Assembly: GCA_963762965.1 (NCBI GenBank)
Contig: CAVXME010000001.1
Location: 3,224,001 to 3,288,000 of the forward strand
DNA: 64,000 bases
Reading direction: 5' to 3'
Source of the DNA: DATBAX01 sp963762965
GTDB lineage: Bacteria; Acidobacteriota; Terriglobia; Terriglobales; Acidobacteriaceae
Of the stretch, positions 34,003 through 45,485 are shown one piece after another (within the stretch, counting starts at the first letter, position 1; each line of letters begins with the position of its first letter). The translations under genes and the position numbers were made by a program. The notes under the pieces are model-generated. The model was given only the letters and a program-made list of their open reading frames with translations, searched no databases and was not told where the DNA came from.

Positions 34003-34736
34003 AGCTTTCTTGGATTGCCGCGTTGTGCTTCACCGTGGTCAATATTTCCGCGGCTGAGACCGTGGTCCTGGAAGAACCCTTTTGTGGCTCTTCGCAACAC
34101 CCCGTCATCTCTACGACCCTATCTAACCGTACCTTGGAAGGTGCGCGCATAGAAATTTATCGACAAATTGACAACGGCGAGAAGCTGACCTGGACCGGGT
34201 CGGCTGATCAGCAAGGCCTAGCAAGACCGGGTGAATTGGAACCTGGGAGCTATCGCGTCCTCGCATACTCGGGGAAACTATTCACAACTCTCCGACTAGG
34301 CGTCAGCAACAATGGTAGCGGTGCGGACGCCTGCGAACTGAAGTTTGTCCCTCCAATTAGCGAGGAACAACAGCGAAAAGAGATGCTAGAGATGCTCGCC
34401 AGAAACGCCCCAAATGTTCAGTTGAAAGAGTTTCGCGGCATGGTGCAGGACGCGAGTGAAGCGGTAATCCCGCGCCTAAAAATTGAGGTGTTGAGCAAAG
34501 GAGCTCTTGAAAAAGGAGACGTAGCAGAAGCGCTGTCGAATGAGAAGGGGCAGTTTGCACTGTCGCTAGAGCAAGGGTCTTATCTAGCAATCTTCACTTA
34601 TTTGGGATTTAAGACGCGTGCCATCGCGTTCGAACTCGGCAACGAGGGTTGGCAGGGCATCAGGGTCGCGATGACTGTTGGTGGGTCCCCCAGTTCTCCG
34701 AATGCGCCGCCGCAGGAGTGGAATCCAGAACATTGA
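33999..34736 (+). CDS. Exported protein with carboxypeptidase-regulatory-like domains
   Basis: A 245-residue protein starting at GTG 33999, with GGAG about eight bases before it and a four-base overlap with the carA stop. Signal peptide MKLSWIAALCFTVVNISAAE is followed by two Ig-like/CarboxypepD_reg beta-sandwich segments (LEGARIEIYRQ...GLARPGELEPGSYRVLAYS and FRGMVQDASEAVIPRLKIEVLS...GQFALSLEQGSYLAIFTYLGFK). The second matches the 'GxVxDxxGaxvpgaxV' pattern of acidobacterial surface proteins. It is translationally coupled to carA but has no clear metabolic link to it. Confidence 0.7.
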   Translation: MKLSWIAALCFTVVNISAAETVVLEEPFCGSSQHPVISTTLSNRTLEGARIEIYRQIDNGEKLTWTGSADQQGLARPGELEPGSYRVLAYSGKLFTTLRLGVSNNGSGADACELKFVPPISEEQQRKEMLEMLARNAPNVQLKEFRGMVQDASEAVIPRLKIEVLSKGALEKGDVAEALSNEKGQFALSLEQGSYLAIFTYLGFKTRAIAFELGNEGWQGIRVAMTVGGSPSSPNAPPQEWNPEH

Positions 34737-34752
34737 GTATGGCGAGAAAGTT

Positions 34753-35325
34753 ATGATCAAAATACTCGTATGGACGTTAATTCTGTCGGGATTGGCCTCG
34801 GCGCAATCCGTCAAGATTGAATTAAGTCACAATACCGAGCGCGAGCAACGAACGAGAGCGATGCTGGAGAAAGTGCTTCACGACTACGATTTGAGCAAAT
34901 ACACGTTCACGCGCAAGGTGATCATCGAAGAACGCGCCATGAATCATGCCTTTCCGGAGCTCACTCTGAATGTCCGCTTCGCCGATTCAGAAGACGAGTT
35001 GCTTTCATCATTCGTCCACGAGCAGTTGCACTGGTATTTGCGGGACCATGACGGCCCGCAGCATCATGCGGTACAGGAACTGCGGGAGATGTATCCCAAC
35101 GCGCCGGTCGGTCTGCCGGAAGGTGCTGAAAACGAGTACAGCACCTACGGTCATCTGGTTGATTGCTATCTGGAAATCGAAGCTGATCGCCAGTTGATTG
35201 GGCCTGAACGCACCATGGCTGTCATCAAGGACAAAGGCCACTACACCTGGATTTACAGCACGATTCTTCGCGACGAGCCGAGGATTGCCGCTGTTGTTGA
35301 CGAGAATCATCTACGACTGAAATAA
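34753..35325 (+). CDS. Exported HExxH putative metalloprotease
   Basis: A 190-residue protein from ATG 34753 with signal peptide MIKILVWTLILSGLASAQ. Residues 89-93 read HEQLH, a zinc-binding HExxH motif in SSFVHEQLHWYL, and an acidic segment CYLEIEADRQ lies about 65 residues later as a possible third ligand. This fits a small zincin-like fold, but I recognise no named peptidase family. The gene sits between carA and carB, ending at the base before the carB ATG, so it is part of the same transcription unit. Catalysis is inferred from the motif only. Confidence 0.65.
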   Translation: MIKILVWTLILSGLASAQSVKIELSHNTEREQRTRAMLEKVLHDYDLSKYTFTRKVIIEERAMNHAFPELTLNVRFADSEDELLSSFVHEQLHWYLRDHDGPQHHAVQELREMYPNAPVGLPEGAENEYSTYGHLVDCYLEIEADRQLIGPERTMAVIKDKGHYTWIYSTILRDEPRIAAVVDENHLRLK

Positions 35326-38643
<3,318 letters not shown>

Positions 38644-38676
38644 AAAGCGGGAATTCACGCAACGCACGAGTCCACG

Positions 38677-39744
38677 ATGCTACTTCAAGGTATTTTCCCT
38701 CCCATCACGACGCCCTTTTATGCCGACGGCAACGTGTATTTCAAGAAGCTGGAACATAACGTCGAACGCTACTCGAAGACTCCGGTCGCGGGAATTGTTG
38801 TTCTGGGATCAACTGGCGAAGCGATTCTGCTGTCGGACCAGGAGCGGCGAGATGTGCTCAAGTCCGCCCGCGAAGCCGCCGCGCCAAACAAAGTGCTCAT
38901 CGCGGGGACAGGTGTTGAATCCGCCATCGAGACCTTGCGGTTGAGCGAATATGCGGCCGAACTCGGCTACGACGTTGCTTTGGTTCGCACTCCGCATTTC
39001 TACAAGAAGCAGATGCAGCCCGCCAATCTGTTGGCGTTCTATCGCATGGTTGCTGACCGGTCACCGCTTCCGGTGATGCTTTACAACGTCCCTCCATTCA
39101 CCGGGTATGACCTGCCGGTAGAGTTGGTCATCGAGTTGTCCCATCATCCCAACATTATCGGAATCAAGGAATCAACCGGCGATCCTGACAAAATCCGCCG
39201 GATGGTCGAAGGCACACGCCATGTAAAACGCTCAGCTACGGTGACGGATACGTTTGACGCAGCCACGCCTCGCATGCTGAAGGCAGCGATGGAAGAAAAT
39301 AACCGGGGCGGGGAACTGGTCACAATCGGCGGGACCGAGGACGCGTCAAAGCCGTCGTCTTCGGCGCTGACCGTGGTCGGCGGATTGAAGACGCGCCCGA
39401 AGCAAGTGGGATTTCAGGTGCTGTCGGGCCTGGCTCAACAATTGGAACCTTGCCTGCAAGCCGGTGCAGTGGGAGCGGTTATTGCTTTTGCCTCTCCGGC
39501 ACCAACGGCTTGCTACGAAATCTACGCCGCGTGGAAAGAGGGCGACAGCGCACTCGCTGGAGTAAAACAAGACCGTGTGACCGCCGCAGCCCGGCGCGTA
39601 GGGGGCGAGTTGGGCATCCCCGGCCTGAAATATGCCATGGACTTAAACGGCTACTTCGGAGGCCAGTCGCGCCTTCCGCTATTGCCGCTGACCGCCGCTC
39701 TCAAGGCCGAAGTGGAACTTCTGATGGCGGACATCCGCAACTGA
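38677..39744 (+). CDS. DapA-family (N-acetylneuraminate lyase/DHDPS) aldolase with insertion
   Basis: A 355-residue class I aldolase of the DHDPS superfamily. The signature GSTGE (residues 44-48), Tyr136 in MLYNVPP and Schiff-base Lys164 in IGIKESTGD are all present. The family is usually near 290-300 residues; here about 60 extra residues (roughly 176-236, with RSATVTDTFDAATPRMLKAA and a Ser-rich stretch) interrupt the barrel before the conserved VGFQVLSG. The insertion makes a true DapA role uncertain. Dihydrodipicolinate synthase, sugar-acid aldolase or a related lyase are possible. It lies 33 bases after carB. Confidence 0.8.
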   Translation: MLLQGIFPPITTPFYADGNVYFKKLEHNVERYSKTPVAGIVVLGSTGEAILLSDQERRDVLKSAREAAAPNKVLIAGTGVESAIETLRLSEYAAELGYDVALVRTPHFYKKQMQPANLLAFYRMVADRSPLPVMLYNVPPFTGYDLPVELVIELSHHPNIIGIKESTGDPDKIRRMVEGTRHVKRSATVTDTFDAATPRMLKAAMEENNRGGELVTIGGTEDASKPSSSALTVVGGLKTRPKQVGFQVLSGLAQQLEPCLQAGAVGAVIAFASPAPTACYEIYAAWKEGDSALAGVKQDRVTAAARRVGGELGIPGLKYAMDLNGYFGGQSRLPLLPLTAALKAEVELLMADIRN

Positions 39745-39782
39745 ATCGCCTGCTTGTGTCGGTTCCAGCCATTGCTGTATAC

Positions 39783-39800
39783 TTCGAACGAACGTTCGAA
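39783..39800. promoter_or_regulatory. Palindromic operator before the TetR gene
   Basis: TTCGAACGAACGTTCGAA contains near-perfect dyad symmetry (TTCGAACG.ACGTTCGAA) and ends five bases before the TetR start at 39805. Palindromes with ACGAACGTTC cores are frequent TetR-family sites. Autorepression and control of the crotonase/BoxB-like genes is inferred. Confidence 0.65.
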
Positions 39801-39804
39801 TAAT

Positions 39805-40497
39805 ATGGTCAGCGCGTCCCCACAGGTCGGTGTTGCTGCTTCCTCCCGCAGGCGAGCCCCGATTCCCGCTTGCTCGGAAACCCGGTTTGACCGCCGACTG
39901 GGCAAGATCCTGGCCCACGCCACCGAAGTTTTCTATGAAAAGGGATACGAAGGCGCCTCCATGCGCGATCTTTCGCGGGCGACCGGTATGTCGCTGGCCG
40001 GCCTTTATTATTATTTCGAATCTAAGGAAAAGCTGTTGTACCTGATTCAGAAACATACGTTCACAACCGTCGTAGAGCGGCTTCAGGAGCGATTAAATAA
40101 AGTAGACGATCCAGAAGCCCGCATTCGCCTTTTCATCCTGAATCACCTGGAATATTTCCTAGCCAATCAGAAAGCCATGACCGTGCTTTCCCACGAGGAT
40201 GACGTGCTGAAGAACGGTCTTGGGCAGGAAGTTGCCGCCATCAAGCGTGAGTATTACCGGATTTGCACAGATTTACTACACGACTTCAAGCGGGCACGAA
40301 GACTACAATTTTCCAACAGGGTCGCAGTGCTAAGCCTGTTTGGCATGATCAATTGGATCTATACCTGGTACAACCCGCGCGTGGATGCCAACGCCCGGGA
40401 ATTGGCGCGGGAAATGGGCGACACTTTTTTGTGCGGCATTTGCGGTGCCCCTTCAGCAAAGAGTTCAAGAAAAAAGAAATCTGTTGTATCGAACTAA
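39805..40497 (+). CDS. TetR-family regulator of the BoxB-like operon
   Basis: A 230-residue repressor from ATG 39805. The helix-turn-helix is at about residues 30-75: ILAHATEVFYEKGYEGASMRDLSRATGMSLAGLYYYFESKEKLL in fragments, a textbook TetR_N. The C-terminal ligand domain resembles TetR_C of the fatty-acid/CoA-thioester type (FILNHLEYFLANQKAMTVLSHEDD). A cysteine pair CGICG and a basic tail end the protein. A palindrome lies immediately upstream. The operon it heads codes for CoA-thioester enzymes, so an acyl-CoA or aryl-CoA ligand is likely. Confidence 0.9.
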   Translation: MVSASPQVGVAASSRRRAPIPACSETRFDRRLGKILAHATEVFYEKGYEGASMRDLSRATGMSLAGLYYYFESKEKLLYLIQKHTFTTVVERLQERLNKVDDPEARIRLFILNHLEYFLANQKAMTVLSHEDDVLKNGLGQEVAAIKREYYRICTDLLHDFKRARRLQFSNRVAVLSLFGMINWIYTWYNPRVDANARELAREMGDTFLCGICGAPSAKSSRKKKSVVSN

Positions 40498-40524
40498 TAC
40501 ATTTCTCCAGAGAAGGAGTCTTAC

Positions 40525-41346
40525 ATGGCGACCACATTGCAGCCAACTACTAGCGAAAGCGCAAAACAACTGATCAATTATCGGCCTGAGGGCGGGGTCG
40601 CGGTGATCGAGATGTTCGATCCGCCGGCCAATACCTATACCTATGAAATGAACCGTCAGCTCGATGAAGCCATCCTGCGGGCGCGCATGGATAACGACGT
40701 CCATGTGATTGTTCTAACCGGGTCAGGGGACAAGTTCTTCTCGGCTGGGGCCAACATCAAAATGCTGGCCAGCGTGGATCCCACCTTTAAGTATTATTTT
40801 TGCTTGCACGCAAACGAAACTCTGCTCCGTCTCGAACACACGCCCAAGCTGGTAATTGCTGCTCTGAATGGTCACACTGTAGGCGGCGGGCTTGAAATTG
40901 CCATGGCTGCCGACATTCGCATTGCACGCAAAGACGCGGGCAAGATCGGCCTACCGGAAGTCAACCTGGGGGTTCTGCCTGGCACCGGCGGCACGCAGCG
41001 CCTTTCCCGCATGGTGGGCAAGAGTAAAGCCATCGAGTTGATGGTCACCGGAAACACCTTCTCGTTTGAAGAAGCGCTCGAACTGGGAATCATCAATGAT
41101 ATTTTCGAGCGCGACGGCTTTATGGAGAACATCATGGAGTACGCCCGCCAGTTCTGTCCGCCGAACAAGGCCGCTAAGGCCGTAGGACGCATAAAGCGTG
41201 CGGTGCAGACCGGCTGGGAAATCCCCATGGAATCGGCGCTGGCGGTTGAACGCGAGAACCAGCAAATCCTTTTCCAGAGTGAAGACGCGAAAGAAGGCCT
41301 GGCGGCTTACGTGGAGAAGCGGCCCGCGGAGTTCAAGGCCAGGTGA
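40525..41346 (+). CDS. Enoyl-CoA hydratase/isomerase family protein (crotonase 1)
   Basis: A 273-residue crotonase. The oxyanion-hole segments FSAGANIKML and GHTVGGGLEIAMAAD are present, with the two catalytic acids conserved as Glu124 (GGGLEIA) and Glu145 (GLPEVNLG), so hydratase activity is likely. GTGGTQRL follows as in typical enoyl-CoA hydratases. It is the first enzyme gene after the TetR regulator and lies 51 bases before the BoxB-like oxygenase. In the Box pathway a crotonase-related dihydrolase (BoxC) opens the epoxide ring, but this protein is half the size of BoxC. Confidence 0.92.
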   Translation: MATTLQPTTSESAKQLINYRPEGGVAVIEMFDPPANTYTYEMNRQLDEAILRARMDNDVHVIVLTGSGDKFFSAGANIKMLASVDPTFKYYFCLHANETLLRLEHTPKLVIAALNGHTVGGGLEIAMAADIRIARKDAGKIGLPEVNLGVLPGTGGTQRLSRMVGKSKAIELMVTGNTFSFEEALELGIINDIFERDGFMENIMEYARQFCPPNKAAKAVGRIKRAVQTGWEIPMESALAVERENQQILFQSEDAKEGLAAYVEKRPAEFKAR

Positions 41347-41397
41347 GCGCGGCGCTCATTCTGAACCCAGCGAAGGGATCTCCTGAAGTGAGGTGTT

Positions 41398-42573
41398 ATG
41401 CCGGGAAAAGTCGCAAAGATCGGTACATTCAGTGATTGGGTAGGTCTGTTCGATGATTGGCGCAAAGAGATTGGCGTCAATCACGATGAGATTGCCAGCT
41501 TTAAATTCGACACGCTTTACGGCGCGATTGAAACCGAGGAAGTCCAGTTTGGATCCTTCAAAGGCCGCCGCAAGTGGGAGAATCTGCGGCAGGTGCCAAC
41601 CCAACAGATGCGCGACGCACTCATCAATCTCATCGTGTATCAGGGTGATACCGAATTCGCCAGCGTCGAGCAGCAACGGAATCTCTTCGAGAGCGCTCCC
41701 ACCGACTGGGACCGCCGCGCCATTACCCGCGTCATGATTGAAGAAATGCGCCACGGCTGGCAGATGTGCGCCTTGTTGGTCGATCATTTCGGTTACTCCG
41801 GCAAAGTCGAAGCGCAGAAGATGCTGGAGCGCCGGGCGTTTGAGAACAAGCGCCTGCTCGGCGCGTTCAACGTCGAAGTGGACAACTGGATGGATTTCTT
41901 TACCTACACCGATTTCGTTGACCGCGACGGTAAATTCCAGTTGCAAATGCTCAAGTATTCCGCTTTCGCTCCGCTCGGCCGCTCCATGTCTTACATGCTG
42001 CGGGAAGAAGCTTTCCACATGGGCACTGGCAATGACGGTCTGCGCCGGATTGTGCAAGCCGGCGTCGTTCCCGCCTGGCTCATACAGAAATATCTCAACA
42101 AATGGATTTCAAGCTCTTACGACCTCTTTGGTACCGATAATTCATCTTCGGCGCACTGGTCTTATGTGTGGGGAATCAAGGGACGTTACGACGAACCCAA
42201 GAATGAGCAGGCCGCCAAGCTCGACGATCTCAACGATTACAACCGGCATCTTTATCGCGACGAAGTGGCCGGGCTCATCGATCGTCTCAACCATGTGTTG
42301 CAACCTGGCCAGCCGAAACTTTATGCTCCCCACATTCAGTTCAACCGGGCCATCGGACGCTGGGCCGGACAGAAATTTCATGCTGAGAGCGGCGAGCCAC
42401 TCGACGATGCAGCTTACGAGCAGCATTTGACGGAATTTATGCCGGGAGTGAATGACAAGAAGTTGCTCCTGGACATCATCAGCAACGAGAAGAAATGGAT
42501 CGCGCCGAAAGAAGGTGCGCGTGATCCGCTGGCCAGCATCGGCGAAGTGCGCAAGTCGGCAATCAATCTATAA
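41398..42573 (+). CDS. BoxB-like diiron aryl-CoA 2,3-epoxidase
   Basis: A 391-residue protein with strong similarity to benzoyl-CoA epoxidase BoxB: YQGDTEFASVEQQRNL, EEMRHGWQM, LLERRAF, TDFVDRDGKFQLQMLKYSAF and REEAFHMGTGNDGLRR. The diiron ligands I recall for BoxB (E120, E150, H153, D211, E240, H243) correspond by spacing to E86, E116, H119, D175, E204 and H207, so the metal site looks intact. It is about 80 residues shorter than BoxB, lacking part of the N-terminus and a middle loop. It probably epoxidises an aromatic CoA thioester with O2. It lies between two crotonases; the BoxA-type reductase is not in the window. Confidence 0.88.
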   Translation: MPGKVAKIGTFSDWVGLFDDWRKEIGVNHDEIASFKFDTLYGAIETEEVQFGSFKGRRKWENLRQVPTQQMRDALINLIVYQGDTEFASVEQQRNLFESAPTDWDRRAITRVMIEEMRHGWQMCALLVDHFGYSGKVEAQKMLERRAFENKRLLGAFNVEVDNWMDFFTYTDFVDRDGKFQLQMLKYSAFAPLGRSMSYMLREEAFHMGTGNDGLRRIVQAGVVPAWLIQKYLNKWISSSYDLFGTDNSSSAHWSYVWGIKGRYDEPKNEQAAKLDDLNDYNRHLYRDEVAGLIDRLNHVLQPGQPKLYAPHIQFNRAIGRWAGQKFHAESGEPLDDAAYEQHLTEFMPGVNDKKLLLDIISNEKKWIAPKEGARDPLASIGEVRKSAINL

Positions 42574-42596
42574 GCCACACGTTGCGGAACGACTCA

Positions 42597-43370
42597 ATGG
42601 CAACAAAATTATCTCGCATCTCGATTGCTCTGAATCCGCCGCTGGCTCGTATCTCCTTGCACAATCCCCCTCTGAACATCATCGATATCCCGATGATGGA
42701 GGAACTTGAAGACGCGCTGAAGAACATCGACAATAATCGCGAGATTTCTGTGTTACTCCTGACCGGCTCCCAGAAGGACTTCTCGGCAGGAGTGGATATT
42801 GCCGCTCATACTCCAGACAAGATTCATGAAGTGCTCGCCAAATTCCACGGCGTGATTCACATGCTGATCAACACCAGGAAGGTGAGCCTGGCTTCAATAC
42901 AGGGAAATTGTCTGGGAGGAGGCGCGGAGCTGGCGGCCGTCTGTGACTTGGCCTACACTTCGGAGTCGGCGGTGTGGGGATTTCCTGAAATCAAGCTGGG
43001 GAGTTATCCGCCGGTTGCCGCGACCATGCTCTCCGCGCTCGTGGGTCAGAAGCATGCCGCCGAGCTCATTCTGACCGGACGCAGCATCAGCGGCAGGGAA
43101 GCAGCCAACATCGGCCTGGCAAATCGCGCGGTGCCGGAAGGCGAAGTTGAGGCGGTGGTACAGGAAACCGTGGATCGTCTGGTGAAACTCAGTCCGGTCG
43201 CACTTGCCCTGGCCAAGAAAGCGATCTATGTTTGGGATGCCATGCATTTTCACAAAGGCCTGGCGCGCGCGGAGCAAATCTATCTTGACGAATTGATGAA
43301 CACCGAAGACGCCCGCGAGGGGATCACCGCTTTTCTGGAGAAACGGGAGCCGGTATGGAAGGGCAAATAG
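42597..43370 (+). CDS. Crotonase 2, cyclohexadienoyl-CoA hydratase-like
   Basis: A 257-residue crotonase from ATG 42597 (an in-frame TTG at 42582 is less likely). The catalytic acids are Glu111 (LGGGAELAAVCD) and Glu131 (GFPEIKLG). The loop after the second acid reads SYPPVAATMLS in place of the usual PGAGGTQ. This PP-x-A feature is seen in cyclohexa-1,5-diene-1-carbonyl-CoA hydratases of aromatic degradation. It shares only family-level similarity with crotonase 1, so the two probably act on different intermediates. Its 3' end overlaps the next gene by 16 bases. Confidence 0.88.
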   Translation: MATKLSRISIALNPPLARISLHNPPLNIIDIPMMEELEDALKNIDNNREISVLLLTGSQKDFSAGVDIAAHTPDKIHEVLAKFHGVIHMLINTRKVSLASIQGNCLGGGAELAAVCDLAYTSESAVWGFPEIKLGSYPPVAATMLSALVGQKHAAELILTGRSISGREAANIGLANRAVPEGEVEAVVQETVDRLVKLSPVALALAKKAIYVWDAMHFHKGLARAEQIYLDELMNTEDAREGITAFLEKREPVWKGK

Positions 43371-43774
43371 CGCCCGCAGAAACCGTTCGCAGCAAGTCGG
43401 CGCACCTTATGTGCGGTACGCCGGTCTGGGGTATCGCTGGCGTAACGGCCTGCTCATACCTGGCTTACTTGTCGTATTCTCACGTGCGACGGGCGGAATT
43501 CTATTGGCCGCATGATGCCTGGTCCATCGCGACCTACGCGGTCTGGGTGCTTTTGATGCTGGGGCTCCTGACCGAAACTCGCTGCTGGCGCGAGCGAATT
43601 TTCTTCTCCTTGGTGCTGGCAAACTTCACTCTCGGTTTTGCTTTGGCAGGATGGATCAATGCCCCCAAAGAAGCGGTCTATGACCTGCGTGTGATCTCCG
43701 TGGGATTCTGGGGACTGGCGGCGGTAGCGAGCTTGTTCTTAACTTTTGCTCCCGGAAAAAGCGCGAGCACCTGA
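43355..43774 (+). CDS. Four-helix membrane protein, hypothetical
   Basis: A 139-residue protein whose start overlaps the end of crotonase 2 by 16 bases. It has four hydrophobic segments: WGIAGVTACSYLAYLSY (about 25-41), SIATYAVWVLLMLGLL, IFFSLVLANFTLGFALAG and VGFWGLAAVASLFLTF. There is no recognised family and no charged catalytic motif in the membrane. Its place between a crotonase and a rhodanese gene suggests a small transporter or membrane partner of the same pathway. Confidence 0.6.
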   Translation: MEGQIAPAETVRSKSAHLMCGTPVWGIAGVTACSYLAYLSYSHVRRAEFYWPHDAWSIATYAVWVLLMLGLLTETRCWRERIFFSLVLANFTLGFALAGWINAPKEAVYDLRVISVGFWGLAAVASLFLTFAPGKSAST

Positions 43775-43779
43775 TCCTA

Positions 43780-44106
43780 ATGATGGATTACGAGATCGAT
43801 CCCGAAGCAGTAAAAGCCGAATTCGATCGTGGCGAATTATTCATCCTGCTCGATGTCCGCGAACCCTGGGAGTTCGAGGCCGCGAGCATTGCCGGCAGCA
43901 AGCACATGCCCATGGGAGACGTCCCCAGCCGCGCCCATCAGGAACTCGATCCCGAGGAACACATCATCGTGGTGTGCCATCACGGTGTGCGTTCTCTAAA
44001 CGTAACCAACTGGCTGCGGCAGCAAGGATTTGAGAAGGCTCAATCGATGAGCGGTGGAATTGATGCGTGGTCGCGTCAGATCGACGGAAAAGTCCCACTG
44101 TATTAA
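43780..44106 (+). CDS. Single-domain rhodanese-like protein
   Basis: A 108-residue rhodanese domain with catalytic Cys66 in the loop VVCHHGVRS, preceded by LLDVREPWEFEAASIAGSKH and followed by GGIDAWSRQIDGKVPLY. The six-residue active loop is the sulfurtransferase type. It is the last gene of the TetR operon. In aromatic-CoA operons rhodanese domains are sometimes found with oxygenases, but no biochemical link is known to me. Confidence 0.88.
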   Translation: MMDYEIDPEAVKAEFDRGELFILLDVREPWEFEAASIAGSKHMPMGDVPSRAHQELDPEEHIIVVCHHGVRSLNVTNWLRQQGFEKAQSMSGGIDAWSRQIDGKVPLY

Positions 44107-44112
44107 GAACGA

Positions 44113-44733
44113 CTAGCGCGAAGTGAACAGGTGTCCCAGCTTGTCTTTCTTGGTCTGCATGTAGTCTTCCGAGTGGCTGCTGGGAGCGACTTCGCAGGGA
44201 ACGCGCTCAGTTACCTTGATCCCGCCCCGTTCCAGCGCGGCAACTTTGTCAGGATTATTCGAGAGCAATCGCACTTGCGAGACTCCCAGCGCCTTCAGCA
44301 TTTCCGCCGGCAAGCCGAACTCCCGCTGATCAGCTTTAAATCCCAGGCGCTCGTTGGCCTCCACGGTGTCCAACCCGGAATCCTGCAACTCATAAGCTTG
44401 CAGCTTCGGCATCAAGCCAATGCCGCGTCCTTCTTGTAATTCATACAGGATGATTCCGGCGCCCTGCTCGGCGATCAGAGCAAAGGCCATCTCCAGTTGC
44501 TGACGGCAATCGCAGCGCAGCGAGCCGAAGACGTCTCCCGTAAGACACTGGGAATGGATACGTATCAAAGGCGGCTGAGAATGGATGTCACCCATAACCA
44601 AAGCAACAGCTTCCTCTTTGCGCGGGGTATCGCTTTGCGTGTCAAATTCGCCTTGAAATCCGTGGATGCGAAACTTGCCCCAGCGGGTAGGGAAGTCGGC
44701 GGTAGCGACTTGCTTCACAGAATGAGCGCTCAC
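44113..44733 (-). CDS. ribA: GTP cyclohydrolase II
   Basis: A 206-residue riboflavin-pathway enzyme that converts GTP to 2,5-diamino-6-ribosylamino-pyrimidinone 5'-phosphate. The zinc-binding cysteines are in CLTGDVFGSLRCDC, followed by YELQEGRGIGLMPKLQAYELQ, with its arginine in the GRGIG loop, and LLSNNPDKVAAL near the C-terminus. The usual length is about 196. It is stand-alone here and not fused to RibB. It ends seven bases from the convergent rhodanese gene. Confidence 0.95.
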   Translation of the reverse strand: MSAHSVKQVATADFPTRWGKFRIHGFQGEFDTQSDTPRKEEAVALVMGDIHSQPPLIRIHSQCLTGDVFGSLRCDCRQQLEMAFALIAEQGAGIILYELQEGRGIGLMPKLQAYELQDSGLDTVEANERLGFKADQREFGLPAEMLKALGVSQVRLLSNNPDKVAALERGGIKVTERVPCEVAPSSHSEDYMQTKKDKLGHLFTSR

Positions 44734-44755
44734 TTCACTATTATAGCGGCCCGCG

Positions 44756-45445
44756 CTACCAGGTCCCGTAGCGATACCGCTGCTGCCGTTCGGGCAGAAG
44801 TTTCACCAGCACGATGCCGGCAATAAATCCGCCGACGTGGGCCCAGAAGGCAATCCCTCCGGCCTGGTTATACGAACCTGCACGAGTCGCTGCGCCGCTA
44901 AGGAACTGCATCACAAACCAGAAACCCAGAAATACCCAGGCGGGCAGATAGAACGGGACAAACAACCATGTCAGAACCCTCGCCCGGGGATACAAAATAA
45001 AGTACGCCCCCAGCACCCCCGCGATGGCGCCGCTGGCCCCGACAGTCGGGACGCGAACATTCGGAGTCAGTAGCACCTGCGTCACCGCGGCCGCGATCCC
45101 GCTTAATAAATAAAATCCCAGATACGGGGCGTGTCCCATGTGGTCTTCAATGTTGTCGCCAAAAATCCACAAGAACCACATGTTGCCAATGACATGCAAC
45201 CAGGAGCCGTGCAGGAACATTGAGGTCAGGAAGGGAAGAAATACTGAGACGAAATCCAGCCTGCCACTCCCCGCCAAAAACCTGGTCACGTGCGCCGGCA
45301 CAAAACCAAGTTGTTGAGCTAAAGCATTCGAGCTCTCCGGATCCAGCGTAGACTGGAAAAGATAAATAAGCAGATTCAGCGCGATCAGGAAATAATTCAC
45401 GTACGGCGTGCTGAAGCGGGGCTGATCGTCGCGTAGGGGAATCAT
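44756..45445 (-). CDS. Rhomboid family intramembrane serine protease
   Basis: A 229-residue six-helix protease. The nucleophile is Ser138 in GASGAIAG and the general base is His203 in WAHVGGFIAG. The oxyanion HN motif is in SWLHVIGNMWFLWIFG. It is in the same orientation as ribA, 22 bases upstream, so the two are likely co-transcribed. The substrate is unknown. It diverges from truB. Confidence 0.93.
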   Translation of the reverse strand: MIPLRDDQPRFSTPYVNYFLIALNLLIYLFQSTLDPESSNALAQQLGFVPAHVTRFLAGSGRLDFVSVFLPFLTSMFLHGSWLHVIGNMWFLWIFGDNIEDHMGHAPYLGFYLLSGIAAAVTQVLLTPNVRVPTVGASGAIAGVLGAYFILYPRARVLTWLFVPFYLPAWVFLGFWFVMQFLSGAATRAGSYNQAGGIAFWAHVGGFIAGIVLVKLLPERQQRYRYGTW

Positions 45446-45485
45446 GCGGGATAATGTAAGTTAACAGATTTTCTCTGCCCTCACT

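Noticed and set aside
41398..42573. PaaA-type phenylacetyl-CoA epoxidase subunit.
   Set aside because: The order and spacing of QGDTE, EExRH, DRDGKFQ and EEAFH follow BoxB closely, and no paaB, paaC, paaD or paaE genes are adjacent; PaaA remains a distant alternative.
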